Source: Geothermovivens sp964644845 (GTDB lineage: Bacteria > Zhuqueibacterota > Zhuqueibacteria > Oleimicrobiales > Geothermoviventaceae). From it: a DNA stretch of 30,214 nt. The stretch spans positions 1 through 30,214 of the forward strand of contig CAZXXS010000036.1 of the NCBI GenBank assembly GCA_964644845.1, written 5' to 3'. The translations under genes were made by a program, and so were the position numbers. A model generated the notes under the pieces. The model searched no databases. It had not been told where the DNA came from and was given only the letters and a program-made list of their open reading frames with translations. Below are positions 1-7,441 of the stretch, piece by piece. Each line of letters begins with the position of its first letter. Position 1 is the first letter of the stretch.

Positions 1-8
1 GCTACCCC

Positions 9-31
9 GCCCGGGGATCAAATCCCCGGGC
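9..31. repeat. Perfect GC-rich hairpin, repeat copy 1
   Basis: Ten-base-pair perfect stem (GCCCGGGGAT / ATCCCCGGGC) closed by a three-base loop CAA. The sequence after it on the plus strand (CTATTTG) is only weakly T-rich, so it could be a poor intrinsic terminator for a gene left of the window. The same primary sequence recurs at 218-239 with one mismatch over 22 bases, which suggests a repeated palindromic element. Function unknown. Confidence 0.55.
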
Positions 32-86
32 TATTTGAAGAACACGCCCCCTCAAGGGAGCTTGGGTCCGCCGGACAGGAACACTG

Positions 87-146
87 CTACGTCCCGTCGG
101 CTCAGGGAGGTCCAACTGGCTTCAGGCCGATTTGCACCTGACGTAG
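87..146. repeat. Seven-base inverted repeat in the upstream region
   Basis: CTACGTC at 87-93 is the exact reverse complement of GACGTAG at 140-146, with 46 bases between. Short complementary blocks GGTCC (109-113) and GGACC (151-155) lie nearby. Stretch 32-217 has no convincing reading frame on either strand, so it may be structured leader or plain intergenic DNA. A seven-base match at this spacing can arise by chance. Confidence 0.22.
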
Positions 147-217
147 CCGGGGACCTTCAATCCTCGGCGGGCCGAGCTAAAAACCGTGTCCCGAAAAGTG
201 TTCCCCGAACAACGCTC

Positions 218-245
218 CCCCGCCCGGGGATCCAATCCCAGGGGC
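218..245. repeat. Repeat copy 2, imperfect hairpin before the promoter
   Basis: CCCCGCCCGGGGATC followed by C and AATCCC matches positions 5-26 with a single A/C difference. This copy also folds: outer stem 222-225 with 242-245, inner stem 227-230 with 236-239, and a small internal loop. It ends ten bases before the -35 box at 255, so it could be an operator, a boundary element or a dispersed palindromic repeat. Confidence 0.45.
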
Positions 246-254
246 ATTGTGTCC

Positions 255-283
255 TTGACAATGTCGCGCACTCTCAGTATACT
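255..283 (+). promoter_or_regulatory. Consensus-like sigma70 promoter of the trehalose operon
   Basis: TTGACA (255-260), a 17-base spacer, then TATACT (278-283). The -35 box is a perfect consensus and the -10 box matches five of six bases. Transcription would start near 290, giving a leader of about 100 bases before the first ATG at 391. It is the clearest promoter in the window and points at the gene series that runs to 8920. Confidence 0.8.
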
Positions 284-390
284 TGCCTGGTTAGTTGGTT
301 GGGGTTCTCTGGTTCGATCGTTGCAGCATTCGGATCGCGTCGCCTGTTTTGCACGATTTTCGACCACTTGCCAGACAAACGAGGGCTGAA

Positions 391-1068
391 ATGGCACCCG
401 AAAACCCGCTGAATCAGCCGTTCAAAGTAAAAGACTGCGCCTTGATTGCGCTTGCTACCGGCACGAGGGCGTACACGCTCCGGGAGCTCCGGGACCGTCT
501 GGAGACTGTCGACGCCAGTAGCATTTACTACCACGTCTGGGGCGGGCTGCTGCGGCCACGTTTCGACGATCCCGAGTATCACAACGATTTTGCCTCCTGG
601 ACCGCACGGTCCCTGCACGACAACGTGCTGGCCGAGCGCTTGAGCGTGATCGACCCCGTGGAATTCCCCGACATGGAGGCCCTCCGTCAGGAGTTCATCG
701 AGGTCATCGAAGAACGCCTGGATGAAAGCGAGTACCTGCAGTGGGCCAAAGCCCAGGCGCCGTTCAGCTTCCTGACGTCGCAGATCGTCGTCTTCGACAC
801 CCACCGCGTCCTGCGTGAGCCGGCCGAGCTCGCGAGGGAAATTCCCAACATGTCCTTGGGCAGCATTTTTTACCATTTCATCGACGCACGTCGCCGGACT
901 CCAGAGAACATCGACGACTTTCGCTACTGGCTCGAGGGATTCGACGACGAGTACGCCGACCTTTGTGCTCTGATCGCCACCGTGGATCCCTACTTCCCCA
1001 CTCTGGCAGAGCTCCGCGAACAGCTTACCTCGCTCTTCAGCACCTACTTCGGAGGGGCAGAGAAATGA
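391..1068 (+). CDS. DUF5752 family protein, two-copy internal repeat
   Basis: 225 residues, no signal peptide, predicted cytoplasmic. Start ATG 391 is preceded by GAGGG five bases upstream; longer readings lack such a site. The sequence resembles the DUF5752 family as I recall it, whose biochemical role I do not know. Residues 11-110 and 125-220 look like two copies of one module: SSIYYH (43-48) matches GSIFYH (157-162), NDFASW (65-70) matches DDFRYW (175-180), and SVIDP (85-89) followed by an acidic helix matches ATVDP (196-200) with a similar helix. Its stop overlaps the treT start by four bases (ATGA), so the two are probably translationally coupled. Inference: a partner or regulator of TreT. 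No catalytic motif is recognisable. Confidence 0.85.
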   Translation: MAPENPLNQPFKVKDCALIALATGTRAYTLRELRDRLETVDASSIYYHVWGGLLRPRFDDPEYHNDFASWTARSLHDNVLAERLSVIDPVEFPDMEALRQEFIEVIEERLDESEYLQWAKAQAPFSFLTSQIVVFDTHRVLREPAELAREIPNMSLGSIFYHFIDARRRTPENIDDFRYWLEGFDDEYADLCALIATVDPYFPTLAELREQLTSLFSTYFGGAEK

Positions 1069-2306
1069 GCAGCGAACTCGATCGCTACGCGCTCGTCGCA
1101 GGTCAAGACGTCATCGAGCACCTGCGCCAGCTGGCCGAGCCACTGCGCGGGCTGAAATTTGTCCACGTGAACTCCACTCGGGTGGGCGGTGGCGTGGCTG
1201 AAATTCTGAACAAGTTGGTGCCACTGATGAATGAGCTTGGCCTCAACACATCCTGGGAGGTCATCACCGGCACAAAGCGTTTTTTCGAGTGCACAAAAAC
1301 CTTCCACAACGCCCTGCAAGGTCGGCCGGTGGAGTTGTCCGAGTCCATGCTGAGTGCGTACGAAGAAAACAACCGTGAGAACGCCGAGCGCTTGCGACCC
1401 ATCCTCGAAGAAGCTGACATCGTCTTCGTTCACGACCCTCAGCCCGCTCCGTTGCTTCGCATGACTCCGAACCGAAAGGGCAAATGGGTCTGGCGCTGCC
1501 ACATCGACGTCAGTCATCCCTACCGGCCCGTGTGGCGCTTCCTGCGGAATTTTGTAGCGGAGTACGACGCTTCGGTATTCTCCCTGGCTGATTTTGCCCA
1601 ACCGTTGCCTCACCCGCAGTACCTGGTGGCACCGAGCATCGATCCCCTCAGCGAGAAAAACATGGAGTTGCCAGAAACCGAAATTGAAGCCGTGTTCGAT
1701 CGGTTTGAGCTCGACCGCGACCGACCCGTAATTCTGCAGGTCTCGCGGTTTGACCGCTTCAAGGACCCCGTCGGTGTCATCCACGCCTACCGGCTCGCGC
1801 GAAAGTTCATTCCAACGCTTCAGCTCGTCCTGGCCGGTGGCACTGCCACAGACGATCCCGAAAGTGAGATTGTCCTTCGCGAAGTGGAAGCGGCAGCAGC
1901 TGACGACCCAGACATCCACATTTTGTTGCTTCCTGCGGATTCACACCGCACGATCAACGCGCTACAGCGGGCGGCTGACATTGTGTTGCAAAAGTCCGTG
2001 CGCGAGGGCTTTGGTCTCACGGTCACCGAGGCACTCTGGAAAGGCAAACCCGTGATTGGTGGAAACACGGGAGGCATCCGTTTGCAGGTGATCAATCACC
2101 ACACTGGTTTTCTTGTTAACACACCAGAGGGTGCAGCATTGCGCATCCGTTACCTACTGTACCACCGAGACAGGCTCGAAGAAATGGGCTGGAAAGCCCG
2201 GGAGTTCGTGCGCCAAAACTTCCTCCTTACAAGGCATCTGAGCGAGTACCTGGCGCTTACGTACGGGCTCATCAACCAGCAGAGCGAACGGATCGAGCTG
2301 GCGTAA
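1065..2306 (+). CDS. treT: Trehalose synthase TreT (glycosyltransferring, GT4)
   Basis: 413 residues, the usual TreT length. TreT makes trehalose from glucose and an NDP-glucose, and is reversible in some organisms. The N-terminal Rossmann lobe has the typical HVNSTRVGGGVAEIL stretch (residues 34-48) and a FHNALQG segment (80-86). The C-terminal lobe carries VSRFDRFKDP (226-235), and the GT4 E-x7-E pair is E314 and E322 within SVREGFGLTVTEAL. ATG 1065 overlaps the DUF5752 stop (ATGA) and has GGAGGGG at 1051-1057. A trehalose phosphorylase of the same fold is the main alternative, but the N-terminal signature favours TreT. A 233-base gap follows before the transporter genes. Confidence 0.88.
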   Translation: MSSELDRYALVAGQDVIEHLRQLAEPLRGLKFVHVNSTRVGGGVAEILNKLVPLMNELGLNTSWEVITGTKRFFECTKTFHNALQGRPVELSESMLSAYEENNRENAERLRPILEEADIVFVHDPQPAPLLRMTPNRKGKWVWRCHIDVSHPYRPVWRFLRNFVAEYDASVFSLADFAQPLPHPQYLVAPSIDPLSEKNMELPETEIEAVFDRFELDRDRPVILQVSRFDRFKDPVGVIHAYRLARKFIPTLQLVLAGGTATDDPESEIVLREVEAAAADDPDIHILLLPADSHRTINALQRAADIVLQKSVREGFGLTVTEALWKGKPVIGGNTGGIRLQVINHHTGFLVNTPEGAALRIRYLLYHRDRLEEMGWKAREFVRQNFLLTRHLSEYLALTYGLINQQSERIELA

Positions 2307-2539
2307 GACTCTCTTTCGACGCAAGGTCACGTCCGGTAAGGGCTCTGTCGCCTTGGCCCGATCAGCCCAGCTGGATTTCGCGCCCGGTTGGGTTTATCCC
2401 CGTCTTGAGTTCCTTCACGGACACCAAGCAGGTTCTTCAACAGAGAAAACCAACCCCGGGACTTGGCCAGCCGGAAGCCTCGCCGGCTCGCGCTTTGCGA
2501 CACGCATGACCAGTCGGGCCAACACACGGAGGGGCGGAA
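2307..2539 (+). other. Gap between treT and the transporter genes
   Basis: 233 bases without a convincing gene. CCCGGTTGG (2383-2391) can pair with CCAACCCCGGG (2450-2460) allowing a two-base bulge, and AGCCGG (2469-2474) pairs with CCGGCT (2483-2488). This could be a leader or an attenuating structure before the binding-protein gene. No clear -35/-10 pair was found, so read-through from the promoter at 255 is likely. Confidence 0.35.
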
Positions 2540-3748
2540 ATGCGACTTCTCTCTCGGCACCTTCGTTCTGTGTTTTTCGCTCTCGTTGTCGTGACATTCT
2601 TTGCCGGTTGTCGATCTACCAGTTCTCCCCCGGAACTGACTTTCGCAGCCGCGCTGTTGCCGTCCGAGCAGACAGCGTACCGGAGGATCCTGGACGATTT
2701 CACCCGCCAGACCGGTGTGCGCGTCAGATTAGTGGCGCAGCAGTACGCGCAGATTCGTGAAGCTGTTGAAGCAGAGGCGCTTGCTGGCCGCGGCGAACTC
2801 GATCTGGTTGAGCTGGATGTCTACCTTTTGCCAGCGTTAGCAAGCAAAATGCTGCCGCTGGACAGTCTGATGCGGAAACTTGACACTCTTCGCGCCAGCG
2901 TCCCAAAGGACGCTTGGGTCTCCGGTGTAACCGGTTCGCCAGCCCGGCTCCGTTTCCTTCCCCACCGCCTGAACTGGCAGGCGCTCTTCTACAATGCCAG
3001 CGTCCTGGGGAAGCCGCCAGCCACCTGGGACGAGCTACTAACAGTGGCGCGCGAGCACCCAGGCAGCGTTGGTCTCAAATGCGCTCACTACGAGGGGCTC
3101 GTGTGCGACGTGTTTCCGTTCGTTTGGCAGGCTGGCGGGGACGTGTTGCATCCTGACAGCCCGCAGGTCCTGCGAGCCATGCGGTTCCTGCTCCAGCTCG
3201 CGCGCTACTTCAATCCAGCGGTCCAATCGTACAAAGAGAACGCCATTCTGCAGGCCCAGGAACACGCCGAGATTCTTCTTCACCCCAACTGGCCGTTCGC
3301 TGTTCCACTCCTCAAAGCCAAGGGATTGCTCCCTGACCGCATCCGCACGGCTCCACTCCCTCGCGGTCCCGCGGGTGCGGCCACAGTCCTGGGTGGAGGC
3401 TACCTGGGCATCCCGCGAACGGCGCCCCATCCCGAACTGGCTGCACGGCTGCTTGCTTTCTTGACGTCTCGCCCGGTGCAGTACAGTCTCCTCCGGAATC
3501 TCGGTTGGTTTCCGATGCGGAACGACGCTTGGGGCGCCCTCCCGGATTCCACCCGCCGCGCTTACAGCGGCTTCCTGGCCATGCGCCCAGCCGTACGGGC
3601 ACGACCGGCCATCCCTGAGTACCCACGCATCAGTCAGATCTGGCAGGATGGCATTCTTGAAATCCTCTTCGCCCACAACGACCCGGCGACTGTTCTCGCC
3701 GACATGCAGAGGAAGATTGACGCGCTGCTAACCCGCCAAAAGCCATGA
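2540..3748 (+). CDS. ABC transporter sugar-binding lipoprotein
   Basis: 402 residues. A basic N-terminus and a hydrophobic stretch end in FFAGC with Cys24 as the lipid-modified residue, so the mature protein is anchored outside the cytoplasmic membrane. The rest follows the family 1 extracellular solute-binding pattern: ELTFAAALLPSEQ near the mature start, LNWQALFYN and PPATWDELL in the middle, and a C-terminal region with a GGGYLGI segment. This family usually binds maltose, trehalose or other oligosaccharides. The start has GGAGGGG at 2528-2534, five bases before ATG. Its stop overlaps the next permease start (ATGA). The trehalose gene context makes trehalose a likely ligand, but specificity cannot be read from the sequence. 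Confidence 0.88.
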   Translation: MRLLSRHLRSVFFALVVVTFFAGCRSTSSPPELTFAAALLPSEQTAYRRILDDFTRQTGVRVRLVAQQYAQIREAVEAEALAGRGELDLVELDVYLLPALASKMLPLDSLMRKLDTLRASVPKDAWVSGVTGSPARLRFLPHRLNWQALFYNASVLGKPPATWDELLTVAREHPGSVGLKCAHYEGLVCDVFPFVWQAGGDVLHPDSPQVLRAMRFLLQLARYFNPAVQSYKENAILQAQEHAEILLHPNWPFAVPLLKAKGLLPDRIRTAPLPRGPAGAATVLGGGYLGIPRTAPHPELAARLLAFLTSRPVQYSLLRNLGWFPMRNDAWGALPDSTRRAYSGFLAMRPAVRARPAIPEYPRISQIWQDGILEILFAHNDPATVLADMQRKIDALLTRQKP

Positions 3749-4602
3749 GTTTTCGGAAAAGATTCCGCCTTACGGCCTGGGCTCTTGCTCTGCCAGCACT
3801 TCTGGTGCTGGTCCTGCAACTCGTACCCCTCGCCAGTGCTGTGCGCACTGCTCTAACGGACCAGCAGGGTCACCTTACACTCCGCCACATTTTCCGGGTT
3901 TACTCGGATCCCCTTTTCCTTCGGGCCCTGTGGTTCAATCTCCTCATCCCCGTCGCAAGCGTGGTCGTCGAAGCCCTTGCAGGCGTGGGAATGGCTCTCT
4001 GGTTTCACGAACTCCGACGCGGCAAGGCTCTGTGGCGCACGGTGGCCTTAGTGCCCTTTGCGCTGCCGGAAATTGTTTACTTACTCACCATGAAATTGGT
4101 GTTTCGCCAACACGGCTACCTGAACAGCCTGCTCTACACTTTCGCTGGGCAGAACGCCACCGTCGGCTGGCTCAGTCCGGGCTCCGCACTTTCCGTTGTC
4201 GTCCTAATTTTTGTGGATGCCTGGCGCGTTACGCCTTTGATTTTCCTGATCGTACTCGCTGCCCTGGAGCAGCTACCCGAGAGCTACGTGGACGCCGCAA
4301 AGGTGGACGGTGCAAGCCGCTGGCAGCTGATTCGCCTTGTGCAAATTCCGTTGATCCTGCCAGCCCTGCTTGTAGCCCTCGCCATTCGCGCCGTGGACGC
4401 GTTCCGCATTTTCGCGACACCGCTGGTCCTGGTCGGCGTACAGCAGGTGCCCGTCCTGACCTCGGTCGCTTACCACTACAAAGTTGAGGCCAACGACCCA
4501 GCCGCGGCTAATGTGGCCGCCTTGAGCCTGGCAGCAGCTTTGCTCCTGGCTACGGCGCTCGCTCTTACGGTGACGCGCCGCCGTTCAGCGGAAGTGGCGT
4601 GA
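3745..4602 (+). CDS. Sugar ABC transporter permease, MalF-like
   Basis: 285 residues, about six membrane segments (near 10-32, 66-88, 100-118, 148-173, 203-216 and 255-275). The EAA loop that contacts the ATPase is at residues 180-204 and reads SYVDAAKVDGA...IPLILP. The start is shared with the stop of the binding protein (ATGA overlap). It forms the pore with the next permease. No ATP-binding subunit lies in the window, so a shared MsmK/MalK-type ATPase elsewhere is inferred. The first cytoplasmic helix is short, as is common for permeases that lack the extra MalF domain. Confidence 0.88.
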   Translation: MSFRKRFRLTAWALALPALLVLVLQLVPLASAVRTALTDQQGHLTLRHIFRVYSDPLFLRALWFNLLIPVASVVVEALAGVGMALWFHELRRGKALWRTVALVPFALPEIVYLLTMKLVFRQHGYLNSLLYTFAGQNATVGWLSPGSALSVVVLIFVDAWRVTPLIFLIVLAALEQLPESYVDAAKVDGASRWQLIRLVQIPLILPALLVALAIRAVDAFRIFATPLVLVGVQQVPVLTSVAYHYKVEANDPAAANVAALSLAAALLLATALALTVTRRRSAEVA

Positions 4603-4693
4603 GTTCACGCGACCCAGCAGTGCACCGCCCTTCGCGACCGATCCTGGGATCAGAAGTCGCCGAGCGACAGGAATTTTGAGGAGTGCACTACCG

Positions 4694-5542
4694 ATGATTC
4701 CGCGAGTCAGTAAGAGGAAGCGCGGCAGACCGCGCTCGGCTGGACTTGCAACCGTTTTTGGTCTCACAGCCCTGGCTGTAGTCGACCTGGTGCCTGTTTA
4801 CCTGGTGCTTCGACAAGCTCTTGCGCCGGAAGCGGACTCTGTGGCGTGGCCTTTACACTGGTGGCCGTCCCGCTTCAGTCTTTCCAACCTGAGCCATCTT
4901 TGGCAGGGACAACCGCTTCTCGGCAACGTGTTGCTCAGCTTCTTTGTCGCCACGGCAACCACGTTCTTGTCTCTCTCACTCGGCATTCCGGCGGGCTGGT
5001 CCGCTGCCCGTTTGCGCCGTGTCGAGGGCACCGCTCCCTCGGTGGCCATCCTGAGCCGTGTCCTGCCCCCGATCGTCATCGCGGTTCCCTTGACCTCGCT
5101 CCTGATTCCGCTTCGGCTCTACAACCACCCGTTCGGCCTCGGGCTCGTTCTGGCCCATTTGACCATTGGCATTCCTGTCGCAATTTTGTTATCTTACGCC
5201 GGGTTCCGGGATCTCCCCCGTGAACTGGAAGAGGCAGCTTACGTGGACGGGGCAGGCACGCTGCGCACATTGTTTCTCGTTTCTCTTCCGGCTGCACGCG
5301 GCACGGTAGCAGCTGCCGCAATCCTGGTCTTTCTCCTGTCTTGGGACGAGTTCACCTACGCCTTGCTGATCCAACTCACGCACCGGACACTGCCACCCTT
5401 GATTTACTACTTCACGGAGTACGGGGAACTGGGCACTGCAAGCGCACTTGCGCTGTTGATGCTGGTGCCCGCCACGCTGGTCATCTTGGGAATGCAACGA
5501 CTGATCGCAAGAGGTTTAACCACCGGAGTTGTGAAGGGATGA
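4694..5542 (+). CDS. Sugar ABC transporter permease, MalG-like
   Basis: 282 residues with six membrane segments and the EAA loop at residues 177-201 (ELEEAAYVDGAG...LVSLP). It is the second half of the importer pore. ATG 4694 has GAGGAG at 4678-4683, ten bases upstream; an in-frame TTG at 4676 with AGG before it is the alternative and would add six residues. A 91-base spacer separates it from the first permease, while its stop overlaps otsB (ATGA). WDEFTYALL (217-225) near the end is typical of MalG-type permeases. Confidence 0.87.
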   Translation: MIPRVSKRKRGRPRSAGLATVFGLTALAVVDLVPVYLVLRQALAPEADSVAWPLHWWPSRFSLSNLSHLWQGQPLLGNVLLSFFVATATTFLSLSLGIPAGWSAARLRRVEGTAPSVAILSRVLPPIVIAVPLTSLLIPLRLYNHPFGLGLVLAHLTIGIPVAILLSYAGFRDLPRELEEAAYVDGAGTLRTLFLVSLPAARGTVAAAAILVFLLSWDEFTYALLIQLTHRTLPPLIYYFTEYGELGTASALALLMLVPATLVILGMQRLIARGLTTGVVKG

Positions 5543-6345
5543 ACCAACCACCCGCACCAGATGAGCAGCAACGCCGACTCAGTGCCTTCTTCACGTCGCT
5601 GCGGGACGCTCCACGCGCCGTCTTGCTCCTCGACTACGACGGCACTCTGGCACCCTTCCGCATCGACAGGGATGCAGCCGTGCCTTACCCCGGTGTGCCA
5701 GAACTTTTGGCCCGAATTGCCTCGTCCGGACGGACGCGACTTGCCGTGGTCAGCGGCCGTTCTGTGCAGGCTCTTCTGCGGCTGCTTCCGCAATCCCTTC
5801 CCCTGGAGCTGTGGGGAACGCACGGAAGTGAACACCGTTACCCGGACGGACGGTACGTCCTGTTGCAACCGGACCCTGCCACGCAGGTTGCATTTCGCCA
5901 GGCAATTAACATCGCCCGTCTTCTTGGCTACCAATCGGCTCTGGAAATCAAACCTACAGCGCTCGCGCTCCACTGGCGCGGGCGGAGCGAAAACTGGATC
6001 CGCGGTGCACAAAACAATGTGCTCACAAGCTGGCGGCGCCTCGCAACGCGCACGCCCCTTGAGGTGCTCGAATTCGACGGTGGTGTGGAGTTGCGTGCTC
6101 GCGGTTTCGACAAGGGCCAAGTCGTGCGTGCCCTTCTGCAGGAGGAACCGGAAGGCATTCCGTTCGCCTACCTGGGGGACGACCTGACGGACGAAGACGC
6201 CTTTCGGGTTCTCCGGGGGCGCGGACTCACAGCACTTGTTCGCGAAACGTTTCGCCCAACTGAAGCTGACCTCTGGTTACGTCCTCCAAACGATCTCTTA
6301 GCTTTCCTCGAGAACTGGGCCAAAGCAACAGGAGCAAAGGCATGA
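5539..6345 (+). CDS. otsB: Trehalose-6-phosphate phosphatase
   Basis: 268 residues, HAD superfamily. It removes phosphate from trehalose-6-phosphate in the cytoplasm. Motif I is DYDGTL at 32-37, with D32 as nucleophile and D34 as general acid. Motif II serine lies in VSGRS (71-75), the lysine of DKG is K192, and motif IV is GDDLTDEDAF at 213-222, which holds the magnesium-binding aspartates and is typical of OtsB. WGTHGSE (92-98) belongs to the cap-proximal substrate region. The start overlaps the permease stop and the stop overlaps the mechanosensitive channel start (both ATGA), so three unlike functions are tightly coupled. Otherwise complete and ordinary for the family. Confidence 0.93.
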   Translation: MNQPPAPDEQQRRLSAFFTSLRDAPRAVLLLDYDGTLAPFRIDRDAAVPYPGVPELLARIASSGRTRLAVVSGRSVQALLRLLPQSLPLELWGTHGSEHRYPDGRYVLLQPDPATQVAFRQAINIARLLGYQSALEIKPTALALHWRGRSENWIRGAQNNVLTSWRRLATRTPLEVLEFDGGVELRARGFDKGQVVRALLQEEPEGIPFAYLGDDLTDEDAFRVLRGRGLTALVRETFRPTEADLWLRPPNDLLAFLENWAKATGAKA

Positions 6346-7424
6346 AGCTTTTCAGTACGGAATTCTACGGAAACAAGCTCGAAATCTGGCTGCTTGCCCT
6401 CGGCATCGCCGTAGTCACGTACATTGCCTTAAAGCTGATCCGGCGCTTCATTGCTCGCCGACTCGGGTCTGTCGCCAGACGAACCCGCACTACAATCGAT
6501 GACCTGACCATTGACCTGATTGAGCACACCCGCGGCTTCTTCTTACTCGCTCTTGCCGTCTACGCGGGCTCGTTAGTGCTCGCCCTTTCGGGGTCAGCAT
6601 CCAGAGTTATCTCGAGCCTGGCCGTAGTTGCCCTGCTCATTCAGGCAGCTCTTTGGGGAAACCGGCTCATCAACTACCTGATCAAGTCCTACACCGAGAA
6701 ACGCCTTGAAGAAGACGCAGCCACAGCCACGACCGTGGGTGCTCTGGGCTTCATCGGCCGCCTGGCGCTTTGGTCCGTGATTGCCCTCATGGCCCTGGAG
6801 AACATGGGCATCGACATCACCGCGCTCGTCGCCGGACTCGGTGTGGGCGGCATCGCTGTAGCTCTGGCAGTGCAGAACATCCTGGGCGACCTTTTTGCGT
6901 CCCTGTCGATTGTACTGGACAAGCCCTTTGTGATCGGCGACTTCATCATCATCGGCGATTACATGGGCACTGTTGAACACATCGGTTTGAAGACCACACG
7001 CATCCGCAGCCTCTCCGGCGAACAGCTCGTTTTCGCCAACAACGACCTCCTCCAGAGCCGCATTCGCAACTTCAAGCGAATGTACGAGCGTCGAGTGGTG
7101 TTCACCATTGGCGTGGTCTACCAGACCCCTTACGAAAAGATGCAAAAGATTCCGCAGATTATTCGCGAAATTATCGAGAAGCAGCACCCTGTTCGTTTCG
7201 ACCGCGCCCACTTCAAGAGCTTTGGTGATTTTTCACTGAACTTCGAAATCGTGTACTGGGTCCAGAACCCTGACTACACGGTGTACATGGACATCCAGCA
7301 AGCCATCAACCTGGAGATCTACAAACGCTTTGCCGAGGAAGGAATCGAGTTCGCTTACCCAACGCAGTCCATTTTCGTCGAGAAACTGCCGACGCCGTCG
7401 ACTAACGTGCAGCCGGTTAGCTGA
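6342..7424 (+). CDS. MscS-family mechanosensitive channel
   Basis: 360 residues. Channels of this family open under membrane tension and release small solutes during hypo-osmotic shock. Membrane segments lie near 14-33, 66-84, 88-110 and 136-155, ahead of the pore helix 160-190. That helix has the Gly/Ala-rich pattern GLGVGGIAVALAVQNILGD (165-183). The beta domain follows (FVIGDFIIIGDYMGTVEHIGL, split over 196-216) with FANNDLLQSRIRN (231-243) of the middle domain. Its start overlaps otsB (ATGA), and it sits between the two Ots genes. The context suggests that it vents trehalose or limits turgor when osmolarity falls. The longer N-terminus, compared with the three-helix E. coli MscS, adds one or two helices. 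Confidence 0.9.
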   Translation: MKLFSTEFYGNKLEIWLLALGIAVVTYIALKLIRRFIARRLGSVARRTRTTIDDLTIDLIEHTRGFFLLALAVYAGSLVLALSGSASRVISSLAVVALLIQAALWGNRLINYLIKSYTEKRLEEDAATATTVGALGFIGRLALWSVIALMALENMGIDITALVAGLGVGGIAVALAVQNILGDLFASLSIVLDKPFVIGDFIIIGDYMGTVEHIGLKTTRIRSLSGEQLVFANNDLLQSRIRNFKRMYERRVVFTIGVVYQTPYEKMQKIPQIIREIIEKQHPVRFDRAHFKSFGDFSLNFEIVYWVQNPDYTVYMDIQQAINLEIYKRFAEEGIEFAYPTQSIFVEKLPTPSTNVQPVS

Positions 7425-7441
7425 CGGGGAAAGGAGCAGTC

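Noticed and set aside
12..36. tRNA T-arm-like stretch (GGGG ATCAAAT CCCC) at the left edge
   Set aside because: The window begins too close to hold the rest of a tRNA, the next bases do not give a normal discriminator or CCA end, and the same sequence recurs at 218-239 without a cloverleaf around it.
1044..1919. Minus-strand frame opposite treT
   Set aside because: Overlaps a strongly supported GT4 gene in antisense and encodes no recognisable domain.
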